NCBI RefSeq assembly: GCF_004027225.2
Contig: NC_044301.2
Coordinates: forward strand, 20,852,902-20,916,901
Source: Strigops habroptila
Taxonomy: Eukaryota; Chordata; Aves; Psittaciformes; Psittacidae
Direction: 5' to 3'
DNA: 64,000 nt
Below the pieces are notes generated by a model, which was given only the letters and a program-made list of their open reading frames with translations, made no database searches and was not told the DNA's origin. The first letter of the stretch is position 1. Each line of letters starts with the position of its first letter. Made by a program: the position numbers and the translations under genes. This document shows, in pieces, positions 11,940 through 24,206 of this stretch.

Positions 11940-12620
11940 TGTGAGAGACTGAACTGAAATCAGACTCCACCCTCCATTGTCTCAAAGATTGGTATGAAAA
12001 GCTGAGATGCAATTCCACCATCCATTGCCTGAGATGGGTGTGAGGAGCCGAAATGGGACTCCACCATCCATTGCCTGAGAGATGGGTGGGAGGAGCTAAG
12101 ACTTGAGGATTGGTGTGAGGAATTGCTGCAGGTGTGCAGTTGAAGAGCTGGCTGCAAGACCAGCAAAACTGGTCCACCAGCAATGTGTAGTATGTGACAT
12201 TAAGAACAGAGGTACTCCCCTCAACTCATAATAAAAGGGGGAAAAGGTAATTGCCAGGAGGACACCCTCCACAGGGACACCCACCTCCGACGACTACTAC
12301 AGGCTCTTGGGGACACTCTGCTCCGATATTGACTACGGGCCCTGGAGGACTCCCACCACCGAGGACGACGACTACGGATCCCTGGGACACTGCTGGATCC
12401 CTGGTGGTGACTCTCTCTGCACCCCAAATTCTTGCTTAATTTCTATCTTTTTTTTCCAATCTGTCCTTTTGCTATCTCCTTTTTTTATAAAAATTGTCTT
12501 TTTTGTAATAAAAAACCTGATTGATTACGGTACTTGACCTTGTTTGCATCTTAATTTCACTCTGGAGATCACGAACGAAATGGGTCCGACACTGGGGTTT
12601 TCTCCAGTTGGACCCTGACA
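11940..12620 (+). repeat. Solo LTR of a third ERV family, 5-bp TSD
   Basis: The LTR runs from TGTGAGAGACTG to GACCCTGACA and is flanked by the perfect 5-bp target duplication ACTTT at 11935-11939 and 12621-12625. A TATA-like AATAAAAGG lies near 12228-12236 and a polyadenylation signal AATAAA near 12508-12513. The U3 region (11955-12095) holds three imperfect repeats of about 50 bp around CCATCCATTGCCTGAGA. It sits downstream of SPG7 exon 2 and is mirrored at 45805-46487. Confidence 0.85.
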
Positions 12621-13624
12621 ACTTTAAAGCAGAGAATCTCTCTGCCTTATTAGCAAGGCCAAAGATGAAAATGTCATTCACCTTTTTCAGAAGTTGCATC
12701 ATGTGACCTTGCTGAAAGCCTTGCACTGGAATAAGTTAAAAGTGTATGTTAGAAAATGTTATCTGAATTCTTAGAGCAAAAGCACAGAAAGGTAAAACAA
12801 AGGCAATTATTCTTCTTGCTGCCATCTTCAAGTTGGAAAGACAACTTAGCTGCTGCCTTGGAGATTTGAACAAAACTGGTCACAGCTATTCGGGCCAGTG
12901 TGGGCCTGCTGAGCTTGGGCTGCTCTACCTTTGAGAGGGTTGGGGTTTTTTAAGTTAAAATAAAAATATATGCATAATCTTTCAAATGGCAGTGACTCCT
13001 CTAGTAGAACTAGCAGTGGACAAGCAGTTCCAGTTTCTGGGCTTAGTCCTCTTTCTGGAGCCCTCATGAAAGACCATGGGAAATGGAAACCACTGTCATC
13101 AAGTCAGTTGCCTGGCTTCTCAACTTGTATTTTTCTGATGGAAAAAGCCTTTGCCTATTGTTTTGTAGCAGTAACTGTGAGTCTTACTGTTTGTAGCTTT
13201 ACTTTCTTGGGTTTTATTATTAGAGTATCCTATCAGCATTTACCGAGAAACCTGCATTTAATTCTAGTACCTATTAAAGGCAGTTCTGAGCGTAAGGCTG
13301 TTCTTAACTGACCATACCAGTGTTAACTACAGTTATACCTTGGGAAATGTGTACGTGTTTCAGCACTGAAGAAATGTCTAGAAATTATTGTCTTTGCTCC
13401 ATTAAAATAATCTCTGAACAAATCCATTTTTTTATTGGATTATCAAGAAAAATATATAAGGAAAGTGAAGGAGTCTGTCCCTCCTGTTACGTCTGATGAT
13501 GAGGCTGTCCCGTTTCCTTGGCACATGAGTACAGCTGTGTGCTTGGGTGGATGTGGAGCTCGGTTTTCTCTGCACTTGAAGCTCATGTGTGTTTCTGTCA
13601 TGCTCACTCCTCCTCTCACTATCT
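12621..13624. other. No gene recognised
   Basis: Presumed SPG7 intron or flank between the solo LTR and ERV-L copy C1. No SPG7 exon 3 (expected 90 bp, Lys/Glu-rich) was found here on either strand. Confidence 0.45.
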
Positions 13625-13639
13625 CCTGAGGTCATCCTA

Positions 13640-15075
13640 GAAGTCACCAGGAACTGGCCAGAGGGCAAAGATTTTGGAATGTCACCAGAGGAGGAGGTGA
13701 TGTGTGCTGAAGAAACCCCACCGTATAATAAACTGTCAGAAAAGGAGAAGCAATATGCCTTGTTTACTGATGGGTCCTGCCATATTGTGGGAAAGCATCG
13801 GAGATGGAAGGCAGCTGTGTGGAGTCCCCTGTGACAAGTTGCAGGAACTGCTGAAGGAGAGGGTGAATGGAGTCAGTTTGCAGAGGTGGAAGCCATCCAG
13901 CTGGCCTTGGACACTGCTGAATGAGAAACATGGCCAGTACTTTATATTGACTCATGGATGGCAGCAAATGCCCTGTGGGGGTGGTTGCAGCAATGGAAGC
14001 AGAGCAACTGGCAACGCAGAGGTAAACCCATCTGGGCTGCTGCACTGTGGCAAGATATCGCTGCTCGGGCGCAGAACCTGGAGGTGAAGGTACGCCACGT
14101 AGATGCTCATGTACCCAAGAGTCGGGCCACTGAGGAACACCAGAACAACCAACAGGTGGATCAAGCTGCTAAGATTGAAGTGGCTCAGATGGATTTAGAT
14201 TGGCAACATAAGGGTGAATTATTTTTAGCCCGGTGGGCCCATGACACCTCAGGCCATCAAGGCAGAGATGCAACAAATAGATGGGCTTGTGATCGAGGGG
14301 TGGACTTAACAATGGACGCTATTGCCCAGGTTATTCACAAATGTGAAACGTGCTGCAATTAAGCAAGCCAAGGGGTTAAAGCCTCTCTGGTATGGAGGAC
14401 AATGGCTGAAGTACAAATATGGGGAGGCCTGGCAGATTGACTATATCATACTCCCACCGACCCACCAAGGCAAGCACCTTGGTGGAAGCAAAAACCGGAT
14501 GGCTGGAAACATACACAGTGCCCTATGCCACTGCCCGGAACACTGTCCTGGGCCTTGAGAAACATGTCTTCTGGTGACGTGGCACCCCAGAAAGAATTGA
14601 GTCAGACAAAGGGACTCATTTCCGGAACAACCTTATAGACACTTGGGCCAAAGAGCATGGCATTGAGTGGGTATATCACATCCCCTACCATGCACCAGCC
14701 TCTGGGAAAATCGAACGGTACAATGGGCTGTTAAAAACTACACTGAGAGCAATGGGTGGTGGGACTTTCAAACACTGGGATACACGTTTAGCAAAAGCCA
14801 CCTGGTTGGTCAACACTAGGGGATCTGCCAGCAGGGCTGGCCCAGCCCAATCAGAACTTTTACGCACTGTAGAGGGGGATAAAGTTCCTGTGGTGCACAC
14901 AAAGAATTTGCTGGGGAAGACAGTCTCTGTTATTCCTGTTTCAGGTAAAGACCAACTCATTTGAGGGATTGCTTTCGCTCAGGGACCTAGATATACTTGG
15001 TGGGTAATGCGGGAAGATGGGCAAGTCCGGTGTGTACCTCAAGGGGATTTAATTTTGGGGGAAAACAGCCAATGA
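13640..15075 (+). pseudogene. RNase H-integrase of C1, multiply broken
   Basis: RNase H motifs are visible in the order ALFTDGSC (first catalytic Asp), a Glu-containing EWSQFAE-like stretch, TDSW-like, and VRHVDAHVPKS. The integrase zinc-binding region follows (DTSGHQGRD with its His residues, then CETCC). A catalytic-core start is visible as WQIDY, then RIESDNGTHF-like and YHAPASGKIE. Stops interrupt the frame at about 13833 and 13921. A frameshift lies right after the CETC motif at about 14352, and further indels lie near 14480-14560. The product cannot be made. Confidence 0.85.
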
Positions 15076-15323
15076 ACTCAATTATACGCTGTTACCTGCT
15101 ATATAACACTTCTATAGCCCATCAGCTAGATGCCCATCTCTGCCACACTGGGCTTTGAAAAGGAGATATGTGCTGTCATGATCGTCAGCAGAGAATAAAG
15201 TCATGGGAAAAGCCGGCAGCAGCAGCGGGAGTCTCCCAGTACTGTCCTCAGGTCACCATCGACTGACCCTGACTTCTCTCCAATCATCCCCCCAACTAAG
15301 AATGAACTTTGATGAGATCAGAC

Positions 15324-15897
15324 TGTTACCGTAAAAGTGGGTGGGAGAAACTCTCTTAACACTCAATTTGGAGTTTTAGAAAGCAGCATTCTTTATTGCA
15401 GCGCTGGGCACACATGCAAATCATTTCACAAAGGTGAGCGCACCAGTTACTTGCCGGCAGCAGCTGTATATTTAGCATACTCATGCATATTCATTTTTCC
15501 ATGAACTAATTATAATATTTGCATTCGAATTACACATGCGCTTTCTTGCTGAGTGGGGGTCTCTGGTGGTCACTGACAGTCTTCCTCACCGTGTTTACTG
15601 AATGACCTCAGTGCCTGCACATGCTTGCAAGGTCCTAGTGCTGAGTTAGCAGTTGCTATGTCCTTGCTTCTGTTCTGTTCCACGTCGGGCGCCACTCTGC
15701 TATCTTGAAGGCTGGCATCCTTGGTCTTATTTACTGTCTCCTTAGTTGTTATCAGTCCTGTGATGTTCCTTCCCCCGTCAGCCGAACATTCCTTTCTCTC
15801 TACGTGTTAGCAAGTTAGAACAGTTTGCTCTATTTTACTATGTTAGTTTAAAGCCACACACACTATTGTTAGTTTAAACCTACGATTTAAGCCTACA
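15324..15897 (-). repeat. Solo LTR D (574 bp) nested in C1
   Basis: On the minus strand it runs TGTAGGCTTAAATC to ACGGTAACA. It is flanked by the 4-bp target duplication AGAC (15320-15323 and 15898-15901). It has a TATA-like TGCTAAATATAC and a polyadenylation signal AATAAAGAATGC. Inside it lies a sequence identical to the start of a Lys-type primer binding site (TGGCGCCCGACGTGG, reverse strand of about 15686-15702). The same LTR occurs at 42527-43084 and 62283-62903. Confidence 0.82.
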
Positions 15898-16209
15898 AGA
15901 CAAGCTCAGCAGTGACCAGACGAATTCAGCGGTGTCGTCAGCAGGCAACAATCCAACACTACACACCGTCCCTCCTGCCCTGAAAAACTGTTGCGACAGA
16001 TGTAGCCTGACATCATGGACGGAAGGAACTCAGCAAACTTTATAGGGATGGTCCATGGACTAAGGAATGATATCTGTCTCTTTGCGTGTGTGTGTTTGTG
16101 TATATATATACACACACACACATATACATCAAGAGAGAAAAAGCAATGGTATATTGAAAAACGTGGGACCTGAGCACGACGTGAATGGTACAGAATAAGG
16201 GGTGGATAC

Positions 16210-16816
16210 TGTCCTGGGTTCAGCTATAACAGTTATTTTTCACCTTCCTAGTAGCTGGCGCAGCGCTCTGTTTCGGCTTTAGTCTGGGAACAATGCCGAT
16301 AACACACCAATGTTTTAGTTGTTGCTAAGTAATGCTTACCCTGATCAAGGACTTTTCAGTCTCTCATGCTCTGCCAGTGAGGAGGGGCACGGGAAGCCAG
16401 GAGGAAGCAGAGACAGGACACCTGACCCAAATTAGCCAAAGGGGTATTCCATACCACAGCACATCATGCCCAGTATATGAACTGGGGGGAGTCACCCAGA
16501 AGGCCCAGATTGCTGCTCGGGTCAGGCTGGGTATCGGTCAGCAGGTGGTGAGCAATTGTATTGTGCATCACTTGTGTTTATTGATGGCTTTTTTCCATTC
16601 CCTTTTCAGTTTTATATTCTCTCCCCTTGTTATTTCTCTTATCGTTATTATTATTAGTAGTAGTAGTAGTTGTTTTGTTAGTTATTGGACTGTTCTTATC
16701 TCAACCCGCGGGGTTTACATTCTTTCGATTCTCCTCCCCATCCTGCCAGAGCTGGGGGGGGAAGAAGGTGGGCAGCTGCGTGGTTCTGTGTCACCGGCTG
16801 GGCTTAAACTACAACA
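16210..16816 (+). repeat. 3' LTR of C1 (607 bp)
   Basis: The LTR starts TGTCCTGGGTTCAGC and ends AAACTACAACA. It is a longer subtype of the A1 LTR, with an additional pyrimidine-rich insert after the central region (about 16560-16620). Confidence 0.87.
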
Positions 16817-17240
16817 AAGAGGCAAGAACAAATCTGGACAAAAACCTAAGCAAGTCAACTAGCCTGCACTTTTTTGCTCCCTGGGTACAGAGAGCAAACC
16901 TAGCACATGGTGTTTATGTTGGATTTGAACAATACAACTGCTTGACAATGAATGCTGCATTGCCACACAGAGGACAGAGTTCAGTAATCAATTAGGAAGC
17001 TAAAGCCAAGGCTGGCTCTTGGCAACAGGGGAGTGGCGTGGGCAGTCCAGGCTGGCATGGACTCACACAGCAACTGCATAACCTCTGTGCAGGAACTCTG
17101 GAGCCCCTTGCTCAGCACTATTTCAAACTCCCAGGGACCTACCCTGGAAACAGGCTCAATGCACAAGCCAGGAGAGTTGTCCAATTTCTACTCTGACCAG
17201 CAAAGTAATTGCTATTCATACCTCCTATCACTTTCCTGGT
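16817..17240. other. Unassigned between two ERVs
   Basis: This 420-bp stretch lies between the C1 LTR and the truncated end of A2. No coding or RNA feature was recognised. It may be flanking host sequence or a diverged ERV part. Confidence 0.4.
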
Positions 17241-17381
17241 GTTTGGGGTTCAGCTGCAGCCCACTGGCCCAGGTGCTTGCCCATACAATCCCACACACCC
17301 TGCCACTCATGACTGTCCAGCCTCAGGGAAAATCTCTTGGTGGTCCTCCTATATGGTCGTTTAACCCTAAACAAGACCCGA

Positions 17382-17447
17382 GCCCGACCCTGCTTAACTT
17401 TCGAGATCAGACGAAATAGGGTGTTCCCAGGGTGGGATGGCCGTGGG
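17382..17447 (-). repeat. 5S rRNA-derived block (A2)
   Basis: The minus strand reads CACGGCCATCCCACCCTG, then CGTCTGATCTCGAAAG and TTAAGCAGGGTCGGGC. This copy keeps the 5S GCAGGGTCGGG sequence exactly, where A1 has changed. The preservation in two divergent ERV copies shows that the 5S segment belongs to the family and is not a local insertion. Confidence 0.87.
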
Positions 17448-17612
17448 TAAAACACACGTCGTATGTGTGGCAACATGCTGATCCCCAGCAAAAGCAGCAG
17501 GCAGGTTTCAAGGGTATTCCAAGGCTATTCAAAACTTTAGAATTCTCAAATGCTGCTGTAAATAGCCTGGTGGGGGAGCAGGGGGGTGTGTGTGTGTGAG
17601 GGAATGTCCCCT

Positions 17613-17996
17613 TCATAGGTTGACCCCCCAAGGGGGGGGGGGGGGTAAAAGAGATATGTAATTGCTAAAAAATTCCATTACATGCCTCCCAAAGTATAGA
17701 GGTGATGACCACACTGAGAACGCAAACCAGACCAGTTTCATGATCAATGAGTTTATTGTATTACAAGTCATTACCATGAAGTACAGCGAAACAAGAACCT
17801 TAGCCCAGGCCCCCCAGCCGATAAATGCTAAGACAGCAAATACTGGCTGTAAGGAAGGTGTGACATGCTGAAACTCTGAGACCAAGCGCAACAACTCTGA
17901 GAGCAAATAAATAAACATTGTGACAGTGACTATTAATCCAAAACAATGAATGCTTATCACAAATACGATTAGACACACTCTGGTCAGATCTGTCAT
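17613..17996 (-). CDS. Leader (pre-gag) multi-pass membrane ORF, copy A2
   Basis: An open frame of 127 codons runs from an ATG at 17996-17994, just after the primer site, to a stop at a G-run. It begins MTDLTRVCLIVFVISIHCFG. Hydrophobic stretches follow: one long N-terminal segment (about residues 8-36), a pair at about 53-80 (VFAVLAFIGWGAWAKVLVSL) and one at about 85-103 (INSLIMKLVWFAFSVW). The frame probably continued past the G-homopolymer (17635-17645) into the 5S-derived block, as in A1. There is no cleavable signal peptide that I can define. The function is unknown. Retention of hydrophobic pattern between A1 and A2 suggests it was once expressed. An ATG further upstream would read through the primer site and is unlikely to be used. 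Confidence 0.55.
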   Translation of the reverse strand: MTDLTRVCLIVFVISIHCFGLIVTVTMFIYLLSELLRLVSEFQHVTPSLQPVFAVLAFIGWGAWAKVLVSLYFMVMTCNTINSLIMKLVWFAFSVWSSPLYFGRHVMEFFSNYISLLPPPPPWGVNL

Positions 17997-18012
17997 TATC
18001 TCAACCCTTCGA

Positions 18013-18030
18013 GCCCCACGTTGGGTGCAA
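18013..18030 (-). promoter_or_regulatory. Degenerate Lys-type primer binding site (A2)
   Basis: It occupies the same position relative to the LTR as in A1. The sequence is one or a few bases away from TGGCGCCCAACGTGGGGC. The right-arm mirror (40377-40394) carries different changes (TGGCACCCAGCATGGGGC). Confidence 0.7.
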
Positions 18031-18037
18031 AAAGAAC

Positions 18038-18615
18038 TGTTGTGGTTTAAGCCCAGCCAGTAACTCGGAACCACGCAGCTGCTCGCTCACTCCCCCCCTT
18101 CTTCCCCCCCCGCTCCCGGAGGGATGGGGAGGAGAATCAAAAGAATGTAACTCCCACAGGTTGAGATAAGAACAGTCCTGCAACTAAGGTATAATACAAA
18201 ACCACTACTGCTACCACCAATGATAATAATAATGATGACAACGGAAATAACAAAGGGAGAGAATACAATTGCTCGCCACCTGCCGACCGACACCCAGCTC
18301 GACCCGAGCAGCAATCTGGGCCTTCCGGGTAACTCCCCCCAGTTTATATACTGGGCATGACGTGCTGTGGGATGGAATACCCCTTTGGCCAGTTTGGGTC
18401 AGGTGTCCTGTCTCTGCTTCCTCCTGGCTTCCCATACCCCTCCTCCCTGGCAGAGCACGAGACTGAGAAAGTCCTTGGTCAGAGTAAGCATTACTTAGCA
18501 ACAACTAAAAACATTGGTGTGTTATCAGCATTGTTCTCAGGCTAAAGTCAAAAACACAGCACTGCACCAGCTACTAAGAAGGAGAAAAATTACTGCTACA
18601 GCTGAACCCAGGACA
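18038..18615 (-). repeat. 5' LTR of A2 (578 bp)
   Basis: It has the same family boundaries as A1: minus strand TGTCCTGGGTTC to CCACAACA. It lies just downstream of SPG7 exon 11 on the minus strand and is mirrored at 39793-40368. Confidence 0.88.
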
Positions 18616-18919
18616 CCTGGTAACATATATCAACTTAAAGAGTTTTCCCCCTGAAGTGCAACATCTCAGCCTCAACAACAGTTTGGACAGGAGCATAAGT
18701 AGTGGTTCCTCCCCTTAGGAATTGGGAACCCAGGCATTATAAAAGTGTATTTTCCATATCCCCACACCCTGCTAGTCCCAGAAGTTTCAAAAGATTGGAA
18801 ATAGCCATGAACAATTGCTCATCAGAGCTCACCAGGGAGCTGGTTAGGTTCCCACTATTTCCGTAGAGATGGAGAAGGCTTAAAGAAAAAAGCCCTTTAG
18901 ACCAAAATAGTTAAAACTA

Positions 18920-19327
<408 letters not shown>

Positions 19328-20145
19328 TTACCGCTTTCTCTCTCAGGGCCACTCTCCCCTCCTAACTTTCACTCTGATCTGCCTTAACTTTTCTCTTATT
19401 ATAAAAATCACTTGCAGGAAGGAGCTCTGACTGCCTCTACCTGCTTCCTCACACACTGCAAACCCCATCTACTAGCTACTTCACCAGCAACCATTTTCCA
19501 GATGAAGGTGGGGGTGAAATGACGGCTGGCAAGTAGTCAAGGAGTGACTCATTCAGCTGGTCCAGGAGGTCCTGATTAAAACAATGGGCTCGGTTACTAG
19601 GGTTTTTCCCCTTCCTCCTTCAGGGCAGCTGCACGATTCATGCTTCTGGTGCCAGATTCTATCAGGCATTTAAGATATTTCAACTGAAAACTCTTGAGGA
19701 TGGCAGTAAAGCACAGATGGGAGAAGAAGAGCCTGTGCTGGCAGAGCAGGCAGATCTTTACTGCAGCTGAGCCTATTCCAAAAACTCTATTACAAATGTC
19801 AACACAGCGGACATTGAAGACTCCTAGCAAATGGATTTAAAAAGCATTCAGAAGGAGCAAGTCACTTCACAGGCTGCCTTACAAGGATAGTGAGGATGAT
19901 AAACCTACAGAACAAATGGTGCTCAAAGCACATGACAATTTAAGCTCTTATACAAGCCAACTTGCCAATTAGGTGGTTCCCAATTTCCTGGAGAGAAGAC
20001 ACAAACATAGTTCTGCATCTGCATTGCAAAGAGAACCTCATGGAAGAATTCACCACCAAAGCTGGTACCAGAACAGAGACGCTTAAAACCAGTGAATGGT
20101 CATTTCAGGGAAACAAGCAACTGTGTTAGCATGTCAAGTCCTTCA

Positions 20146-20451
<306 letters not shown>

Positions 20452-21258
20452 TCACCATGGCAGATGCTGCGTTGCAGGCATACAAAGGGATGGGGCAGGG
20501 CAGGATGCAGGGAATGTTTTATGAAGCTTTATCACAAAGCCAGAGGGTGTTTACAGCATCCTTTGGGACAGCTGAGGCTGAGAAAGTGTCCTCCTCTCCA
20601 GCTAGGAGCACAAGACAGGAAGGAACCTCCCAAGTCACCCAGGCCAGTCTCTGGTCATCACAGATACTCTGAAATTCCCTTTTCATTTACTTCATAAATC
20701 TTGGCTTAAAACTTTTTATTCCCCTTCCTTTTGCCACATTTGGCAATTGCTCCAACTAGAAACCAGAACAGAATTTCTCTATTCTGATGAGTTAGGAGAT
20801 GCCTCTCACCCCAGGCTTATGTCAATTCCTGCTCTTTTAGCTCCAGGTTGTAAAAACAATGTTTGCTAGCTAAAACAGCCTTTCCCCCACAAATATTTCT
20901 GTGGAAAGCCCTTTCAGCTTTCATTTACTTTTAGCCTTCAGTCACAGACAGGCTTTCTTCTGACCAGCTCAGGTTAATGCAAAAAGAGAAGACGCAACCC
21001 TGCCACCCAGCAAGGGGCATGTTACAGCATGATTTCATCTTTGCCTTCTCACTCATCTTTTATCACTCAGAAGGCACCTAGGCATACTGCAGACCACTGC
21101 AAAGACCAACCCTGCAGAACTTAAACCACGGACATGTAGACAGACACAAAATGCAACCAAATAGCTCTGCAGTGATGATTAGCATACACCAGCTCAAGCC
21201 ACAGTCAAAGAAGGTTTTGTCTCCAGGTCTTAAAGATGAAGGAAGCACCAGGATTTAC

Positions 21259-21338
21259 CAGCTGTGCGAGAGCAGCCTGCAGTACGGAGGCATCAAAGAC
21301 AGACAGGGCTTCCTGGGGAAGCCAGAGAGCACTAGCAT
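21259..21338 (-). other. Unassigned exon-like segment, left arm
   Basis: The minus strand has a strong pyrimidine tract and acceptor (ctgccctcttccag), 80 nt open in one frame (ALWLPQEALSVFDASVLQAA...) and the donor gtaaat. I do not recognise the product and it does not fit paraplegin. It may be a chance splice-site pair. The mirror is 37074-37153. Confidence 0.3.
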
Positions 21339-22372
21339 CTGGAAGAGGGCAGAAAGGGGCAGGCGGTTGTGCTGCTTGGGTGGGGAGCCAAAGATCGTGT
21401 TGAATCACTGAACCACGCTGCTTATTTATGACATTCCACCAGGTGCCCACAGGCCCCTGGGTATGAGTCATCTGCTTACAGCAGATTCAACAGCCCTGGC
21501 ACACGGCAGCCTTCCCAGGGAAAGGACACGTTAGTCCCATGTACTTTCTTGGCTGCCAAGTCACACGCTGCAGAGAGGCAGCTTTATGCACGTAAGCTGG
21601 GCGGGTTTCAGCTCTTTCCAGCTCCACCACAAGAGCTGCCAAATGTGTCAGCATAGGAGAGCTCAGCAGAGAGATTAAAGTTACAGATAAGTCAGAGGAC
21701 TGGTTCTGTCAGCTTGTGCTACAGCAAACCTCAGTTCTTCCTCCCTGCAGGATGCTGTCTAAATAAGCTCCTGGAGAGGATAAAGCCAGCCATCCTGCAA
21801 GCATGTATTACACTTCACTTTGGAGTGTGATAAATAAGCAGAGCAGGCACTTGGGGGATAGCAAGCTTCATTCACACGGCAGGATTAGATGGTACAGTAC
21901 ATTATCTGCTTTGCAGCTGGGAAGACTCTCTTAAAATAGGTCTGACTACTAGATCAAATGAAAAAACCAAAACCAACCACCCCCCAGAACCACTGAGAGC
22001 ATCCTCCTCACATCAGCTTCTGCCCCACTTGCTCTCAAGCCTGTATCCCAGCGGTGCAAAACACTGCTCCAAGAAATCTATTACTGCAGCCTCTGATTCA
22101 TATTACTGTTCCCGATGCAACATCGCCTGGCATGTCACAGGATTTGGCTTTCACAAGCAAAGATGTAGACTGTTCCTTTGGCTAAAAAACATCACCTGGG
22201 TCACATCAACAAACGAAAAACAGCTCTGAAAATTTAGCCTAAAGAGAGCTTTGTATCTACAGTGTTTACAAATGAAGCCACTTGAAAAAAGAAAGGAAAA
22301 AAAGGGTCTACTTGAGCTGGCAAGTGCTCTGCTCCCCACTGACACAGCGCACTACTTTGCCGGGTATCTCAC

Positions 22373-22431
22373 CTGCATTATTACACTGTGTAATTCTCTA
22401 GCCATTTGTTCAAAAGCCTTCTGGACATCAT
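22373..22431 (-). other. Unassigned exon-like segment, left arm
   Basis: The 59 nt have acceptor ctgttcacag and a consensus donor CAG/gtgaga, encoding DVQKAFEQMARELHSVIMQ. The codon pattern looks protein-like, but I cannot assign a gene. It lies upstream of SPG7 exon 10 on the same strand and does not match paraplegin exons 6-9. The mirror is 35983-36041. Confidence 0.35.
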
Positions 22432-22543
22432 CTGTGAACAGTATCATTAAAAGAGAGCCACTTTTGTGAGGGAAGCCTCGGGGTCAGAATCTTGCATACA
22501 GCAAGATCAGGGGAGAGAGGTCTTGTCTGAGGACTTGAGGTAA

Positions 22544-23146
22544 AGAGCTGCTACCGAAAAACCTCCTGCATTTTCAGTCACAAAACACAGATCAGCCCAG
22601 GACTGTCAATCTTCTCTCAAATACATTCAGAACAAAGGAGATATTTGGGTCACATTCCTCTTCCGCTTGTTTGCAGTTTGTGAGGGAAGATTCACTATTC
22701 AAACCAGGTCTTCTGGTAGTAACAACTTAACTCTGCTTGCCTTTAGGTAGCACTTACTGGTTTACTACTTCGAGCTGTCGGAGGAGTAACTAGAAGAGTG
22801 GAGGATTCAAAAAGAAATCTCCACAGGAGGACGGTGGTATGTATGTGCCAAAAAGATATTTAATGAAACAAGCCACATGTGTGTGAGGGGTAAGGGTAGA
22901 CAGCATGTAGGGTCCACCTTAATGCTTCTGTCTCTGGGTACTGTAAACCTGTAACTTAACACCTCTACACACCTGTGGCGAAGAATGAGTTTGAAGGGGT
23001 GTTTTGGCTTAGGGGATGGAATTCTAAGATCATGAAACTGATTCTGTGCCGCTTTGCATCCTATGTAAATAATTTCATTGATGTTTGCCTTATTTTGCTG
23101 ATTTGCAAAGGGGAACAGGAGTATTAACTGAGTTTTGTTTTGGAGG
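22544..23146. other. Start of unique spacer, no gene recognised
   Basis: This is the first sequence with no partner in the right arm. No coding or RNA feature was seen. Confidence 0.4.
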
Positions 23147-23711
23147 TGTCGTGGTTTAAGCCCAGCCAGTAACTCAGAACCACGCAGCTGCTCGCTCACT
23201 CCCCCCCTTCTTCCTCCCCCTGCTCCCAGAGGGATGGGGAGGAGAATTGAAAGAATCTAACTCCCACGGGTTGAGATAAGAACAGTCTGGTAACTAAGGT
23301 ATAATACAAAACTACTACTGCTACCAATAATAATAATAATGATAAGGGAAATAACAAGGGGAGAGGATACAATTGCTCACCACCCGCCGACTGATACCCA
23401 GCCTGACCCGAGCAGTGATCTGGCCTTCCGGGTAACTCCCCCCAGTTTCTATACTGGGCATGATGTGCTGTGGTATGGAATACCCCTTTGGCTAGTTTGG
23501 GTCAGGTGTCCTGTCTCTGCTTCCTCCCGGCTTCCCCTCCTCCCTGGCAGAGCATGAGACTGAGAAAGTCCTTGGTCAGAGTAAACACTACTTAGCAACA
23601 ACTAAAAACATTGGTGTTATCAGCACTGTTCCCAGGCTGAAAGTCTAAAATGCAGCACTGCACCAGCTACTAAGGAGGAGAAAAATGACTGCTATAGCTG
23701 AACCCAGGACA
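23147..23711 (-). repeat. Solo LTR, A family (565 bp)
   Basis: It has complete TG...CA ends in minus orientation. No target duplication could be seen between the flanks (ggagg and actgc), which suggests recombination with another copy or later change. Confidence 0.85.
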
Positions 23712-24206
23712 ACTGCCTAAGCCCCAGGCATTCCGCTGTACAGGACTTCTTGAAAATGAGTTTTATCTCACTAAATGTGTTTTGGAACCTGGGGATCTAC
23801 GTGGTATGCCAGATTATGTTGAGAAGTAGAGGGGTGCCCTCTCTGTACCTTAAGCTTAAGGGGGTGAGGAATTTAATGATGCTAATGGCGAGGGTGCAGG
23901 GGAATAACTTTAGTGTACCAAGCAAAAACCTTGTGTAACTTCTGACAGGCAGTGTTCTTATCCTTGTAGCAGGCACCGTTATCTTCTACCAGTAGGTTTT
24001 CACCAAACATTTTTTCAACTATGAGTGGGTTTATGGGTGTCCCTTCAAGTCTCGGTGGTGTTTTCAACTTTCTGCTATTTGTGGGTTGACAACAGCTGCA
24101 TTCTGTTTAAAAAGTGTAATTTGACTCTCTACTGCTGTAAAGAAAATTTTTTGCTTGTTTGTGAGTACATGCCTCCCAAGAGCTGAAGTGCATGCACAGA
24201 CAGGGG
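23712..24206. other. Unassigned spacer segment
   Basis: A 61-codon minus-strand frame (24067-23882, starting MKTPPRLEGTPINPLIVEKM) is present with no recognised relative. No other feature was seen. Confidence 0.35.

Larger units (their letters stand above)
13625..16816 (+). mobile_element. ERV-L-like copy C1, 3' part with 3' LTR
   Basis: The element is 5'-truncated in the RNase H region. It continues through integrase (to about 15075), a 3' non-coding region, a purine-rich tract (AATAAGGGGTGGA at about 16196) and the 3' LTR at 16210-16816. An unrelated LTR is inserted at 15324-15897. No env reading frame exists between integrase and the LTR. It is mirrored at 41601-44790. Confidence 0.88.
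17241..18615 (-). mobile_element. ERV-L-like copy A2, LTR and leader only
   Basis: On the minus strand this contains a complete 5' LTR (18615-18038), primer site, leader membrane frame and 5S-derived block. It then ends before gag near 17241. It is a second, independent copy of the A1 leader, differing by many substitutions. It is mirrored at 39793-41165. Confidence 0.87.

Noticed and set aside
11955-12095. CRISPR-like array from the ~50-bp repeats
   Set aside because: There are three imperfect tandem repeats without spacers, in a vertebrate LTR.
12246-12440. Pro/Thr-rich frame (HPPPTTTTGSW...) as a gene
   Set aside because: It lies within a solo LTR bounded by a 5-bp duplication. The repeats are LTR sequence read by chance.
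17440-17651. Homopolymer G/C runs near 17633-17645 and 40764-40792 as regulatory G-quadruplexes
   Set aside because: Run length differs between arms, so base calls are unreliable. They fall in a decayed ERV leader.
22807-23199. Minus-strand 130-codon frame spanning spacer and LTR
   Set aside because: It runs from solo LTR sequence into flanking DNA, with no recognisable protein features.
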